From: Candidatus Aramenus sp. CH1
GTDB lineage: Archaea; Thermoproteota; Thermoprotei_A; Sulfolobales; Sulfolobaceae
Reading direction: 5' to 3'
Length of the DNA stretch: 64,000 bases
Assembly: GCA_022678445.1 (NCBI GenBank)
Contig: JALBWU010000002.1
Coordinates: 164,880 to 228,879 of the forward strand
Shown: positions 9,251 to 17,228 of the stretch, in pieces
Numbering within the stretch: position 1 is the first letter of the stretch
How the letters are laid out: each line of letters opens with the position of its first letter
Made by a program: the position numbers and the translations under genes
The notes under the pieces: generated by a model
Told to the model about the DNA's origin: nothing
What the model saw: the letters and a program-made list of their open reading frames with translations, nothing else
The model's database searches: none

Positions 9251-9367
9251 GGATATATTCTCTTTATTCCCAGTTTTTTACTGTTATCAATAATTGGGTT
9301 TCTAGCTTGACATTAACTTGGTTTAATTTTTATTATCTTATTTTTTTATTTAGTTTTTATAACTAGA

Positions 9368-10276
9368 TTAACTTAAGTATTTTGCTGAAATGCCTAGCTT
9401 TATTGTCCTCCAAGTGAAGTTGTCCTTCACTAGGTAGACGAAGTAGAGGACTGCAAACGCCGTAAACGCCGAGGAGAGCTCTAGGTTCAAGAACCTGGTA
9501 AAGTAGGACGTGGCCAAGAGGAGGGGGATCGGGAACGCCTTTTGGTAGTTATACCTTGAAGTGGAGTAAGTTATACAATTGAAGAAGTAGGGCATCATGA
9601 CGCCCAGGACGAAGGCGTGCAACCCTTGGCCTAGGAAAAGGGAGGCGGAAGTGGTGGAGATTGAGGCTGAAAGCGTAGCCATTGCTGTGGCGTTCGCCCT
9701 TGGCCTACTGTCGTACAAGAGCCACGCAACGTAGCCCAATACCGGCACAACGGGGTACTTCACCACTAGGACTGAGAGTAGGAGGAGGGAGACCTGCTTT
9801 GCCCCAAACTTTGGTTTAAAGCCCATAGTTGCTGAGAAGACCCCCACGTTGACCCCGAGGAGGTACAAGGTCAGGGGAAAGAGCAGTACCTCGTAGTTAG
9901 TGGGGAACAGCAACCACGCCACAAAGGACGCAAACGGGGAAGAGAGCACCAGTACGTTGACGGGAAACTTGGTGCCGTACGACTTCGTGTCCTTAAACCC
10001 CCAAAGCTCTGTGACCCCCAAGGAGGCAGAGGCGAGGGCTTGGAAAGGATAGAGGGGGACTGACAGCAACGCCAGGGTGATGACGTGGCCCAAGATGTAC
10101 TTCCTCGCGGGAAAGAAGAGCCTGGAGATCATGCCGAAGAATACCGCGTAGCTCCCAACCATCATGAAGTACGGATGCAGGCCCAAAGATATGGTGGCGC
10201 CACCTAGTGCCCAGTACGCTAGCCCGAGCGCCAAGTAAGGGACGTTAACACCCCAGGGTTCTATTGCTTTTTTCAC
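9368..10276 (-). CDS. Polytopic membrane protein, about nine segments, unknown
   Basis: A 302-residue integral membrane protein with about nine hydrophobic segments and short polar loops. Near the N-terminus GLHPYFMMVGSYAVFFGMISR has an HP-x-x-MMxG pattern faintly like NnrS or heme-copper oxidase helices, but nothing firm. It stands alone, with its own AT-rich upstream region. No transport signature is visible. Confidence 0.5.
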   Translation of the reverse strand: MKKAIEPWGVNVPYLALGLAYWALGGATISLGLHPYFMMVGSYAVFFGMISRLFFPARKYILGHVITLALLSVPLYPFQALASASLGVTELWGFKDTKSYGTKFPVNVLVLSSPFASFVAWLLFPTNYEVLLFPLTLYLLGVNVGVFSATMGFKPKFGAKQVSLLLLSVLVVKYPVVPVLGYVAWLLYDSRPRANATAMATLSASISTTSASLFLGQGLHAFVLGVMMPYFFNCITYSTSRYNYQKAFPIPLLLATSYFTRFLNLELSSAFTAFAVLYFVYLVKDNFTWRTIKLGISAKYLS

Positions 10277-10379
10277 GGTTGAAAGTACCAGAGAGACTTT
10301 AAAAGCTAGATACCTAAACTTTTTGCCTCCTTAGCCGCGGTGGGTTGCTCGCTGGTGGCTACCACACTCTGCCCCATGG

Positions 10380-11387
10380 TCACTCCAGTAGGGCAGAGAG
10401 CTTCTTGAACTTTGAGGGGTCTCCTAGGACGAACAACGTCTCCCCAGTATCTACCTCGGTGTCCCTGTCGAAGTAGGGGTCCAGCTTCTCGTTCCTCAGT
10501 ATAGCTATTGGTATAACGCCGTCTGGGAGGTCCCTCAGCTTGAACTTGCTCTTTGCCTTAAACACTGCAATGGCGAACTCCCTGTCCTTGCTGGAGAAGA
10601 TCATCCCAGCCAACTGCTTTGATACTGAAGCCGAGGCCATCATCCTCCCAACCACCTCCTCAAACGGGATGATGATGTCAGCGCCAGCAGTCTTCATGAC
10701 GTCGACCATTGAGGAGTCGTTTACCACGGTCACCACGGTGAGGGGCGGGTTGAGCTTCTGCACCTTTAGCGTTACGAGGAGGGTCTCCGCGTCATCGTCC
10801 ATGGCTATAATTGCGGACTCCGCCCCCATTATCCCCGCGGTGAGGATGTTCTGGTCTTCCTTAGGGTCACCGAGGATGACCTTGTCGTTCTTTATTTGGT
10901 TGTAGATGTCCTTATTTCCCGTCACTACGATGTAATCCTTTCCCAGTTCTTCGAGCTTCTTAACAGCAGAGAGCACGCTCTTGGAGTTTCCCAAGACGAC
11001 TACGTGTCCCTTCATCAGCTTTCCTCTCCACCTGGCCCTAGCGTCTATCCAATTGTTTCTATTTAGCAATGTCGAGATTAAAGTTTGCGCCATGCTGGCG
11101 AAGAGCCCTACGCTGAAGATAATGGTTATGGTGAGGAGGAGCTTCTCCTGTGAGGGCATTTCGTTTATGTTTGGTGCGTAAAGGCCAACAGTGGTTATGA
11201 CGTTAATTGCGGCGTAGATTGCTGATACCCAGTCGAGGCCTTGGTAGTAGACGAAAATTAAGGCAATGGAGTAGACGACTACGGAGAGTATGATTAGCTG
11301 AGGGTAGATCTTCCTTATCACGGAGTAGGGAGCGGCAAAGGTCTCGACAACGGGTATAAACAGCTTATTCCAGAGCTTTTCCTTCAT
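10380..11387 (-). CDS. K+ channel-like protein, two membrane helices plus RCK (TrkA-N/TrkA-C) domains, non-canonical pore
   Basis: A 335-residue protein with the layout of an MthK-type channel. There is a first helix at about residues 30-48, a pore loop, a second helix at about 83-108, an RCK N domain (about 125-245, GHVVVLGNSKSVLSAVKKLE, with acidic cluster AMDDDAETL) and a TrkA-C domain (about 255-335). The pore-loop motif is TTVGLYAP where channels usually have TVGYGD, so the selectivity filter differs at the second glycine and the aspartate. The Rossmann glycine motif is also loose. It could be a channel of altered selectivity or a regulated permeation protein. Monocistronic on the minus strand. 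Confidence 0.8.
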   Translation of the reverse strand: MKEKLWNKLFIPVVETFAAPYSVIRKIYPQLIILSVVVYSIALIFVYYQGLDWVSAIYAAINVITTVGLYAPNINEMPSQEKLLLTITIIFSVGLFASMAQTLISTLLNRNNWIDARARWRGKLMKGHVVVLGNSKSVLSAVKKLEELGKDYIVVTGNKDIYNQIKNDKVILGDPKEDQNILTAGIMGAESAIIAMDDDAETLLVTLKVQKLNPPLTVVTVVNDSSMVDVMKTAGADIIIPFEEVVGRMMASASVSKQLAGMIFSSKDREFAIAVFKAKSKFKLRDLPDGVIPIAILRNEKLDPYFDRDTEVDTGETLFVLGDPSKFKKLSALLE

Positions 11388-11743
11388 TAAGTAAAGCTCT
11401 CCCTTAGCTTTTTAAACCTTCTTCGTCTACGCTCATAATTTGTGGAGTTCAAGTAGCGAATCCCCCTCTACATAGAGGTCACGTAAGGGTTGCTCATGGC
11501 TTTGTCGGTACTACTTTAGGTATTAAGTGATGGGTGCTATTGAATCAAACCCTAGGTTCCACTAGCATTACAACAGTTAAGGGCTTAGCACTCCCTAGTA
11601 TCGCATGAGGACTGTGTGTACTACAAAACCCGTGTTAGGTTAACCAGGACAGCCAAGAGGCCCTGACTGTTGTAGTACGTGTTTGCAAGAGAGCTGTGGA
11701 CTACGTAAATAGTTTTAAAAATCATAGTACATATTACTCACCC
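11388..11743. other. Intergenic region, promoter only
   Basis: A 356-base gap between divergent genes. It carries a TATA-like TTTAAAAA at about 11713-11721, 26 bases before ATG 11744. AT-rich sequence at 11388-11420 serves the channel gene on the other strand. No frame, RNA or repeat that I can support is visible in between. Confidence 0.5.
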
Positions 11744-12604
11744 ATGCTACTATCAATAGAGTTTTTTATACTAATAATACTAATAAGTGCGTTAAGTGGG
11801 GTTCTAGGTGCCTTAACGGGTTTGGGGGGCGCCACTTTCCTTGTACCCATCTACTCACTCTACTTGGGGATCCCCATAGTGTACGCCTCGGGCGCGAGCC
11901 TGATCTCCACTATAGCCACATCTAGCGGAGCCGCAAGCGCCTACATAAAGGACAGGATAACCAACGTCAGGATAGGCATGGGGCTAGAGATAGCGACTAC
12001 TACAGGGTCAATTGTTGGCGCGCTTACAGTAGCCTTCATTTACTCACACCACCTTGAGTATATCATCTACATAGTTTTTGGAGCAGTCCTCCTGTCCCAA
12101 GTCTACGTGCAGCTCCAAAGGTCCAAGTTCGAGCTACCCAGAGGATTCAAGCCGGATTGGACGACAAGGGTCTTCCAGCTCTACGGCAAGTACTACGACA
12201 TAGTCCTTGGTCAAGAGGTCGAGTATTTTGGGGTGAGGTGGTGGCTCGGGGAGATAATCATGTTCTTTGCTGGATACATCTCGGGCCTCCTTGGTATAGG
12301 GTCTGGGGCATTAAAGGTCTTAGGCATGGACTGGGCGATGAACCTGCCAATGAAGGTAAGCACCACCACCAGTAACTTCATGATAGGTGTTACTGCGGCT
12401 ACGGGAAGTTCCATATACTGGATCTTCGGGTACATCCAGCCGTTCCTGGCTGCGGGCACTGCAATAGGGGTGTTAATAGGGGCCTTTATTGGCACCAAGA
12501 TCTTGGTGAGGGTGAGGAACAAAACCATTAGGTACGTGTTCACTCTCATATTGGTCTTCTTGGGAATCCAGATGATTCTCAGGGGGTTAGGCTATGGATT
12601 TTAA
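11744..12604 (+). CDS. TauE/SafE family anion permease, paired with DUF1634
   Basis: A member of the TauE/SafE family with eight or so hydrophobic segments. Signatures are SGVLGALTGLGGATFLVPIY near the N-terminus and SGLLGIGSGALKVLGMDWAM in the second half. A central polar loop of about 60 residues (SKFELPRGFKPDW onward) separates the halves. I set the start at ATG 11744 because a TATA-like element lies 26 bases upstream, which would make a leaderless mRNA. A GTG at 11696 would add 16 polar residues. It overlaps the DUF1634 gene by 11 bases, a pairing commonly seen in archaea. Likely exports a sulfur or carboxylate anion. Confidence 0.85.
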   Translation: MLLSIEFFILIILISALSGVLGALTGLGGATFLVPIYSLYLGIPIVYASGASLISTIATSSGAASAYIKDRITNVRIGMGLEIATTTGSIVGALTVAFIYSHHLEYIIYIVFGAVLLSQVYVQLQRSKFELPRGFKPDWTTRVFQLYGKYYDIVLGQEVEYFGVRWWLGEIIMFFAGYISGLLGIGSGALKVLGMDWAMNLPMKVSTTTSNFMIGVTAATGSSIYWIFGYIQPFLAAGTAIGVLIGAFIGTKILVRVRNKTIRYVFTLILVFLGIQMILRGLGYGF

Positions 12605-12977
12605 CGACTTAATTGGTAACGCCTTAAGGATAGGAGTGATAATTAGTAGCGCGTTCATTATATTGGGTTCGGTGTTGCTCTTTGTCATGGGCCACTCCAA
12701 CAGTTACACGCTCTCCCAGATATCGTCTCCTGAGTCCGTAGTCAACACGTCCGAGTTTCCACCAACCCAAGTTATCAAGGGGGTAGAAGACCTCCAGCCC
12801 CTGGACGTAATTTTCCTAGGCCTAATGATCTTGATAGCAACCCCAGTAATCAGAGTGGCCTTAGGGATAGCTCAGTTTGCGTCTGAGAGGAACAAGCTCT
12901 ACACTGTCATTACGGCAATAGTGTTCTTCAACTTGATGTTTGCCATATTCATTTTACCACTCCTTATAGGGAAGTGA
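12594..12977 (+). CDS. DUF1634 membrane protein, partner of TauE/SafE permease
   Basis: A 127-residue protein with three hydrophobic segments (about 10-32, 70-90 and 103-124). The opening NALRIGVIISSAFIILGSVL and the LDVIFLGLMILIATPVIRVA block match DUF1634, which is found next to TauE/SafE permeases. It starts 11 bases before the end of the permease gene, which points to coupled translation and a joint complex. Its own activity is unknown. Confidence 0.85.
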   Translation: MDFNDLIGNALRIGVIISSAFIILGSVLLFVMGHSNSYTLSQISSPESVVNTSEFPPTQVIKGVEDLQPLDVIFLGLMILIATPVIRVALGIAQFASERNKLYTVITAIVFFNLMFAIFILPLLIGK

Positions 12978-13125
12978 AAAGAAAGGCACAATAAAGCCCT
13001 CTTTCTTCTAGTCTCTTTCACGGCATAATCTCAAAAAAGTTGAGCTCGCGTGGTTGTGGGCAGTCGCAGTAAATCTTCAAGTTTTCTAAGATATACTTGA
13101 TGAATATCTATCTCAAAGATTTTAA

Positions 13126-13141
13126 ATGAGTATTTACTCAT
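13126..13141. promoter_or_regulatory. Inverted repeat, possible operator
   Basis: Perfect inverted repeat ATGAGTA-TT-TACTCAT with seven-base arms, 120 bases before the MFS carrier start and next to a TTTAAAT. The surrounding 282-base gap (12978-13259) is AT-rich and otherwise empty. A dimeric regulator could bind here. No experimental support. Confidence 0.35.
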
Positions 13142-13214
13142 CACTTTACGCTCATAATATTATATATCATATTAGATTACTTATCTCCACCTTTACATGC
13201 TAAAACACATTTTG

Positions 13215-13228
13215 AAGATTTAAATCTT
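13215..13228. promoter_or_regulatory. Palindromic TATA/operator region of the MFS carrier gene
   Basis: AAGATTTAAATCTT is a perfect 14-base palindrome centred 38 bases before the GTG start. Its core ATTTAAAT can serve as the TATA box, and its symmetry would also suit a repressor covering the promoter. Confidence 0.4.
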
Positions 13229-13259
13229 TTACCTGACAATTTTAACATGGTGCTTAAAA

Positions 13260-14714
13260 GTGTCGCAGTCCGCCCTTCAAACCATCCTAGACCAAATAGA
13301 CACTAGGAAGGTAACAAGGTTCTACTGGATAATTACTGTCCTGGCGGCAATAGGTGGGTTCCTGTTCGGCTACGACACCGCGGTAATCGCGGTAGCCTCA
13401 GTGTTCGCCCCTTACCATCTGACGGGCTTTGCCTACGGCTACGAGATAGCCAGCACCTCACTAGGAGCGGCAATAGGTGCCATTATAGCTTATTTCTACA
13501 CAGACAAGTACGGCAGGAAGTCGCTTCTGATAGCTGACGCGGGGATATACACGGCAGCAGCTATCTTGGCTGCCCTATCCATTAACGGCGTTATGCTCTT
13601 AGTAATGAGGACCGTAATAGGTATCGCGATCGGAGCAGACTCGGCAGTTGCCACTGCCTACATCACAGAGTACGCACCAAAGAACAGGAGAGGAGCCTTA
13701 GCTATAATGCAGCAGTGGATGATCACTATAGGCATCCTCGGCTCGTACATGGTGGGATCTGCAATCCTACTTATTGTCCCATCGTTGGCTTTCACCGTGG
13801 ACTGGAGGCTCATGCTAGGCCTCGCTGCAGTCCCGTCAATAATAGGCTTGGTCTTCAGGTTCATGATGCCCGAGTCCCCAAGGTGGCTACTAGTCTCTGG
13901 TCAGACGGGGAGGCTCAAGAAGGATCTGAGCAGGTTTGGCGTCACGGTGGACGACTCACTCTTACAAAGGGCATTCCAAGAGGCTAGAGCTGAGGTATCT
14001 ACGAAGTTGGACACTCCCACAAAGAGGGCGTTACTCGTGGTAGGGCTCTGGATAGTCTTCCAGCAGATCACAGGGATAAACGTGCCTTTCTACTACGGTC
14101 CAACTATTATCCTAAACCTCCACTTGTTCGGTAGTTCCTCTAGCCCAGTGTATAGCGAGATAGACTCGGTGTTGGCGGCGTCTATCCTTGCCGTGATTAA
14201 CGTAATAGCGACTTACATAGCCTTTAGCTACATTGATAGGATAGGCAGGAGGAACCTAGGACTCTCTGCATTCGCGGGGATGTTCCTCTTCGACCTGCTA
14301 GGAGGAATACTAGTGATGAAGGGAATACTTATAGGCGCGTTAATAGCCTTCGCAGGTTTCATAATATTCTTCGCGTATGGAGTTGGAGGTACTGGTTGGC
14401 TGATACAGGCCGAGTTCTTCAAGACTGAAGTAAGGGGTAGGATGGCGGCGATCATAGCGTTAATCGATTGGCTAGCCAACTTCGCAATTATAGAGGTATT
14501 CCCAGTCATGTTGTCAAGCATTGGACTAGCTGGTTCAATGTTCGTGTTTACGGCGCTTGACGCCATAGCTCTAGTGATTGTCTACTTACTATTGCCGGAG
14601 ACCAAGGGCTTGTCCCTAGAACAAGTTGTCAAGATGTTTAACGACACCCCTCTCCTAAGCCTCAGGAAGGGTAGGCAAGTAGTCTTGAAGAGACAAGAGG
14701 CGGAGACAAGGTAA
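13260..14714 (+). CDS. MFS transporter, sugar porter-like (SP) family
   Basis: A 484-residue, twelve-helix major facilitator. Family marks are GGFLFGYDTAVIAVA in helix 1, the D-x-x-GRK loop (TDKYGRKSLLIAD), RxxxGIAIGADSAVATAYIT, PESPRWLL before the central loop, and the second-half DRIGRRNLG and LLPETKGLSLEQV close to the C-terminus. These are the sugar-porter motifs, although archaeal members also move aromatic acids or other organic compounds. The start is GTG at 13260. A GGTG at 13249-13252 lies 7 bases upstream. An ATG at 13247 is in another frame. It is monocistronic with palindromic promoter elements. Confidence 0.88.
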   Translation: MSQSALQTILDQIDTRKVTRFYWIITVLAAIGGFLFGYDTAVIAVASVFAPYHLTGFAYGYEIASTSLGAAIGAIIAYFYTDKYGRKSLLIADAGIYTAAAILAALSINGVMLLVMRTVIGIAIGADSAVATAYITEYAPKNRRGALAIMQQWMITIGILGSYMVGSAILLIVPSLAFTVDWRLMLGLAAVPSIIGLVFRFMMPESPRWLLVSGQTGRLKKDLSRFGVTVDDSLLQRAFQEARAEVSTKLDTPTKRALLVVGLWIVFQQITGINVPFYYGPTIILNLHLFGSSSSPVYSEIDSVLAASILAVINVIATYIAFSYIDRIGRRNLGLSAFAGMFLFDLLGGILVMKGILIGALIAFAGFIIFFAYGVGGTGWLIQAEFFKTEVRGRMAAIIALIDWLANFAIIEVFPVMLSSIGLAGSMFVFTALDAIALVIVYLLLPETKGLSLEQVVKMFNDTPLLSLRKGRQVVLKRQEAETR

Positions 14715-14762
14715 AAACCTTTTTCCTTTTTTCCTAGGAAAAAGAGGACACTATCTTAGTTA

Positions 14763-16727
14763 TTAGGTGCAACCATCTTTTTTTATCTCCACGAAAGTGT
14801 ACTTATACCTCGGTGCCTTCGACTCATCTAACTCATCGCACACTAAATAGTTGACCCTTTTATCGTGCATATACATTACCACCGTGGAGTTCAGCACCTC
14901 TGGAGACACCCTGACTTTAGCCCTTATGCTTCCGCACTCAGAGGACAACACCACCTCGTCCCCATCCCTTAGCTCCAGTCCTTTCGCATCTGAGGGGTTG
15001 ATAAGCAGGGGGCTCTCGTATGTTCCAAACCCGGGGATCCTGCCGGTCACTACGTCTGTGTTGTACCTAGTCACGTTCCTCACCGTGAGCAACACGTATC
15101 CCTTCTTAACCTCCCTTTGTTCCCTAAACTCGAACTTCCCCTTTCCCGAGGGGGTGTAAAACTTCTCCTCGTAGAGGTAGAGCTCCCCGTTGGGGTAGCG
15201 AGAGTTAGCGGAGTAGTCCATAACAGAGTCAAGGGTTAGGTTGGAGTAGATTGGGGATACCTTCTTCATCTCCTCAAAGAGGAGCTTGGGGTCGGTAACG
15301 AAGTTAAATCCCAGCTCCCTGGCCAACATCCCGAGGATTTCGTAGTCTGGCTTTACCTCTCCCGGCGGGTCTACTGCCTTAAACCTCCACTTAACCAGTC
15401 TGTCCAGGCTGGTAACTGACCCCTCCTTCTCGGTCCACACTGCTGAGGGCAGAACGTAGTGGGCTAGAGAGGCCGTATCGGTCATAAATGCGTCCATTAC
15501 TACTAGGAGGTCAAGCTTCCTGAGCCTCTCCTCGACCTTCCTCCTGTTGGGCATGCTGGCGAGGGGGTTAAAGCCCATGAAGACCATTGCCCTTATCCCG
15601 TTGTCCCTCAGGAGGGCCTCGGATACGGTGAGCCCCGGCTTCGTTGGGGGCTTAAAGCCCCACACCTTTGCCAGCTTCTCGGCATTCTCCTCGTCCATTG
15701 GGCCTATTGGGAAAACGTTAGGCTTCACGAGGTCTCCAGATCCTTGGACGTTTGTCTGTCCCCTGTAAACTATCACTCCACCGTACTTCCCGAAGTTCCC
15801 AGTTAAGAGGGCTAGGTCTATTAATGCTCTAACTCCATCAACACCGGATGACTGGGTAAGCCCAAGGCCCCAAGAGAATATGACTCCCTTCACGCTGATG
15901 AGTTTGGCGAACTCCTCTATCTTTTCCCTCTCTACGCCGGTTACCTCCTCAGCGTAGTCGAGCGTGTACTTGGACACGCCTTTAGCGTACTCAGTGAAGC
16001 CCTCAGTCCTCCTTTCAACGAATTCCTTGTCGTAGAGCGAATTCTCTATCAAGTAGTTGGCCACTGCGTTGAATAGCGTCACGTCAGTCCCCGGCCTCAC
16101 ACGTAGGTGTAGATCTGCAAACTTAGCCGTTCCTGTCGCCCTTGGGTCAACAACGACTATCTTTATCCCCCTCTGCTTGGCTTCGGTCAAGTACTGCGAG
16201 AGGACTGGGTGGCTCTCCGTCACGGACTCTCCTACAATCACTAACGTCTTCATGAGGGGAATCATCTCAACCGATATCGAGGAAGCCCCAATGCCCAGCA
16301 TCTCCTTTAAGGCTATCGCCGAGGGCTCGTGACAAACCCTGGCGCAGGAGTCCACGTTGTTTGTACCTAATGCCCTGGCTACCTTCTGCATTAAGTATGT
16401 TTCCTCCAAGGTGTTTTGGCAACCGCCGTAGAACGCTACGGCTTCCGGCCCGTAAGTCTTCGTTATTTCCTTCAGCTTTTCAGCTATTTCCCTAATTGCC
16501 TCCTCCCAGCTTGTCCTCACGAATGTGTCCTTTACCCTCTTGAGGGGGTAGGTGAGCCTGTCCCAGGAGTACGTGGCTTCATAGGAGAGAGTTCCCTTAC
16601 CGCACAAGTGTCCCCTGCTCACTGGGTGTTCCCTAGCAGGGGAAAGTCTCAGCACTCTCGAGTTTACGTAGAGCTCAACTCCGCAGCCCACTCCGCAGAA
16701 TGGACAAACGCTTTTCACGATCTGCAT
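14763..16727 (-). CDS. Formate dehydrogenase-like molybdopterin oxidoreductase, Cys-type
   Basis: A 654-residue molybdo/tungsto-bis-PGD enzyme. Cys8, Cys11, Cys15 (CPFCGVGCG) and Cys42 (RGHLCGKG) bind one [4Fe-4S] cluster. The active-site segment SCARVCHEPS places Cys132-His133 where bacterial formate dehydrogenases have Sec/Cys-His, and the preceding Arg pattern also fits. Later blocks (YRGQTNVQGSGDL, MGFNPLASMPN, VLPSAVWTEKEGSVT) and a C-terminal molydopterin-dinucleotide domain complete the family architecture. It lacks a twin-arginine signal and extra ferredoxin domains, so it is cytoplasmic and needs an external electron partner. None is adjacent. The membrane complex at 50.8-57.1 kb is a speculative candidate. 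A NifX-like gene lies 76 bases upstream on the same strand. Confidence 0.85.
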   Translation of the reverse strand: MQIVKSVCPFCGVGCGVELYVNSRVLRLSPAREHPVSRGHLCGKGTLSYEATYSWDRLTYPLKRVKDTFVRTSWEEAIREIAEKLKEITKTYGPEAVAFYGGCQNTLEETYLMQKVARALGTNNVDSCARVCHEPSAIALKEMLGIGASSISVEMIPLMKTLVIVGESVTESHPVLSQYLTEAKQRGIKIVVVDPRATGTAKFADLHLRVRPGTDVTLFNAVANYLIENSLYDKEFVERRTEGFTEYAKGVSKYTLDYAEEVTGVEREKIEEFAKLISVKGVIFSWGLGLTQSSGVDGVRALIDLALLTGNFGKYGGVIVYRGQTNVQGSGDLVKPNVFPIGPMDEENAEKLAKVWGFKPPTKPGLTVSEALLRDNGIRAMVFMGFNPLASMPNRRKVEERLRKLDLLVVMDAFMTDTASLAHYVLPSAVWTEKEGSVTSLDRLVKWRFKAVDPPGEVKPDYEILGMLARELGFNFVTDPKLLFEEMKKVSPIYSNLTLDSVMDYSANSRYPNGELYLYEEKFYTPSGKGKFEFREQREVKKGYVLLTVRNVTRYNTDVVTGRIPGFGTYESPLLINPSDAKGLELRDGDEVVLSSECGSIRAKVRVSPEVLNSTVVMYMHDKRVNYLVCDELDESKAPRYKYTFVEIKKDGCT

Positions 16728-16803
16728 AAAAAATTATTGTTCCATAGCGTAAAATAGGCGAGGTAGAAAGGCCTTAGGAGAGATAGTTTAACTGGGTTAA
16801 AGC

Positions 16804-17163
16804 CTATTTCACTAGCCTTAACCTCTGCATTATCGCCCTAACGCTAGAGTACCCGACTTCGCCCCAAGTTATCTCCCTGCTCAACGTTGCCTCCCACAAG
16901 GGCTTCCCCACTTCCTCTACAAACACTCTTAGCCCCGCTCTCTTGAACATGGCGTAGGAGGGATAGCAAGCAGACCCGTGGGGGGCGACAACAACCTCAG
17001 GTTTCATTGAGATGCATTGCCTTGCCACCTTAGGCCTCTCGTGGTACTTGTTCTCCGTTTTCTCTAAGATCTCCTTCCTTTGATCGTAGAAGAGTACTAT
17101 GAACTTGGCTTTAGGGAACTCTTGTAGCCTCAAGTTCTCGTCCACTGTGGTGCAGACCTTCAT
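16804..17163 (-). CDS. NifX/dinitrogenase iron-molybdenum cofactor-like small protein
   Basis: A 119-residue protein. The opening MKVCTTVDENLRLQEFPKAK and the central VVVAPHGSACYPSYAMFKRA followed by GLRVF resemble the RNase H-like NifX/NifB-C (DUF134-associated) fold that binds metal clusters. A Cys in GSACYPS replaces the usual histidine or glycine pattern. It begins the minus-strand unit that continues into the formate dehydrogenase-like gene, so it may assist molybdenum or Fe-S cofactor handling. The ATG lies 26 bases from the centre of a TATA element, so it is probably leaderless. Confidence 0.55.
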   Translation of the reverse strand: MKVCTTVDENLRLQEFPKAKFIVLFYDQRKEILEKTENKYHERPKVARQCISMKPEVVVAPHGSACYPSYAMFKRAGLRVFVEEVGKPLWEATLSREITWGEVGYSSVRAIMQRLRLVK

Positions 17164-17186
17164 GTCTACAAATTTATCACGAGAGT

Positions 17187-17192
17187 TTATAA
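17187..17192. promoter_or_regulatory. Palindromic TATA box between divergent genes
   Basis: TTATAA, in a 65-base gap, sits about 26 bases from the minus-strand ATG at 17163 and about 40 bases from the plus-strand ATG at 17229. It reads the same on both strands and is the only good TATA element present, so one box may drive both directions. Confidence 0.4.
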
Positions 17193-17228
17193 GAAAACGT
17201 TAATTTTCTCTTGAACCCATGTGTACGT

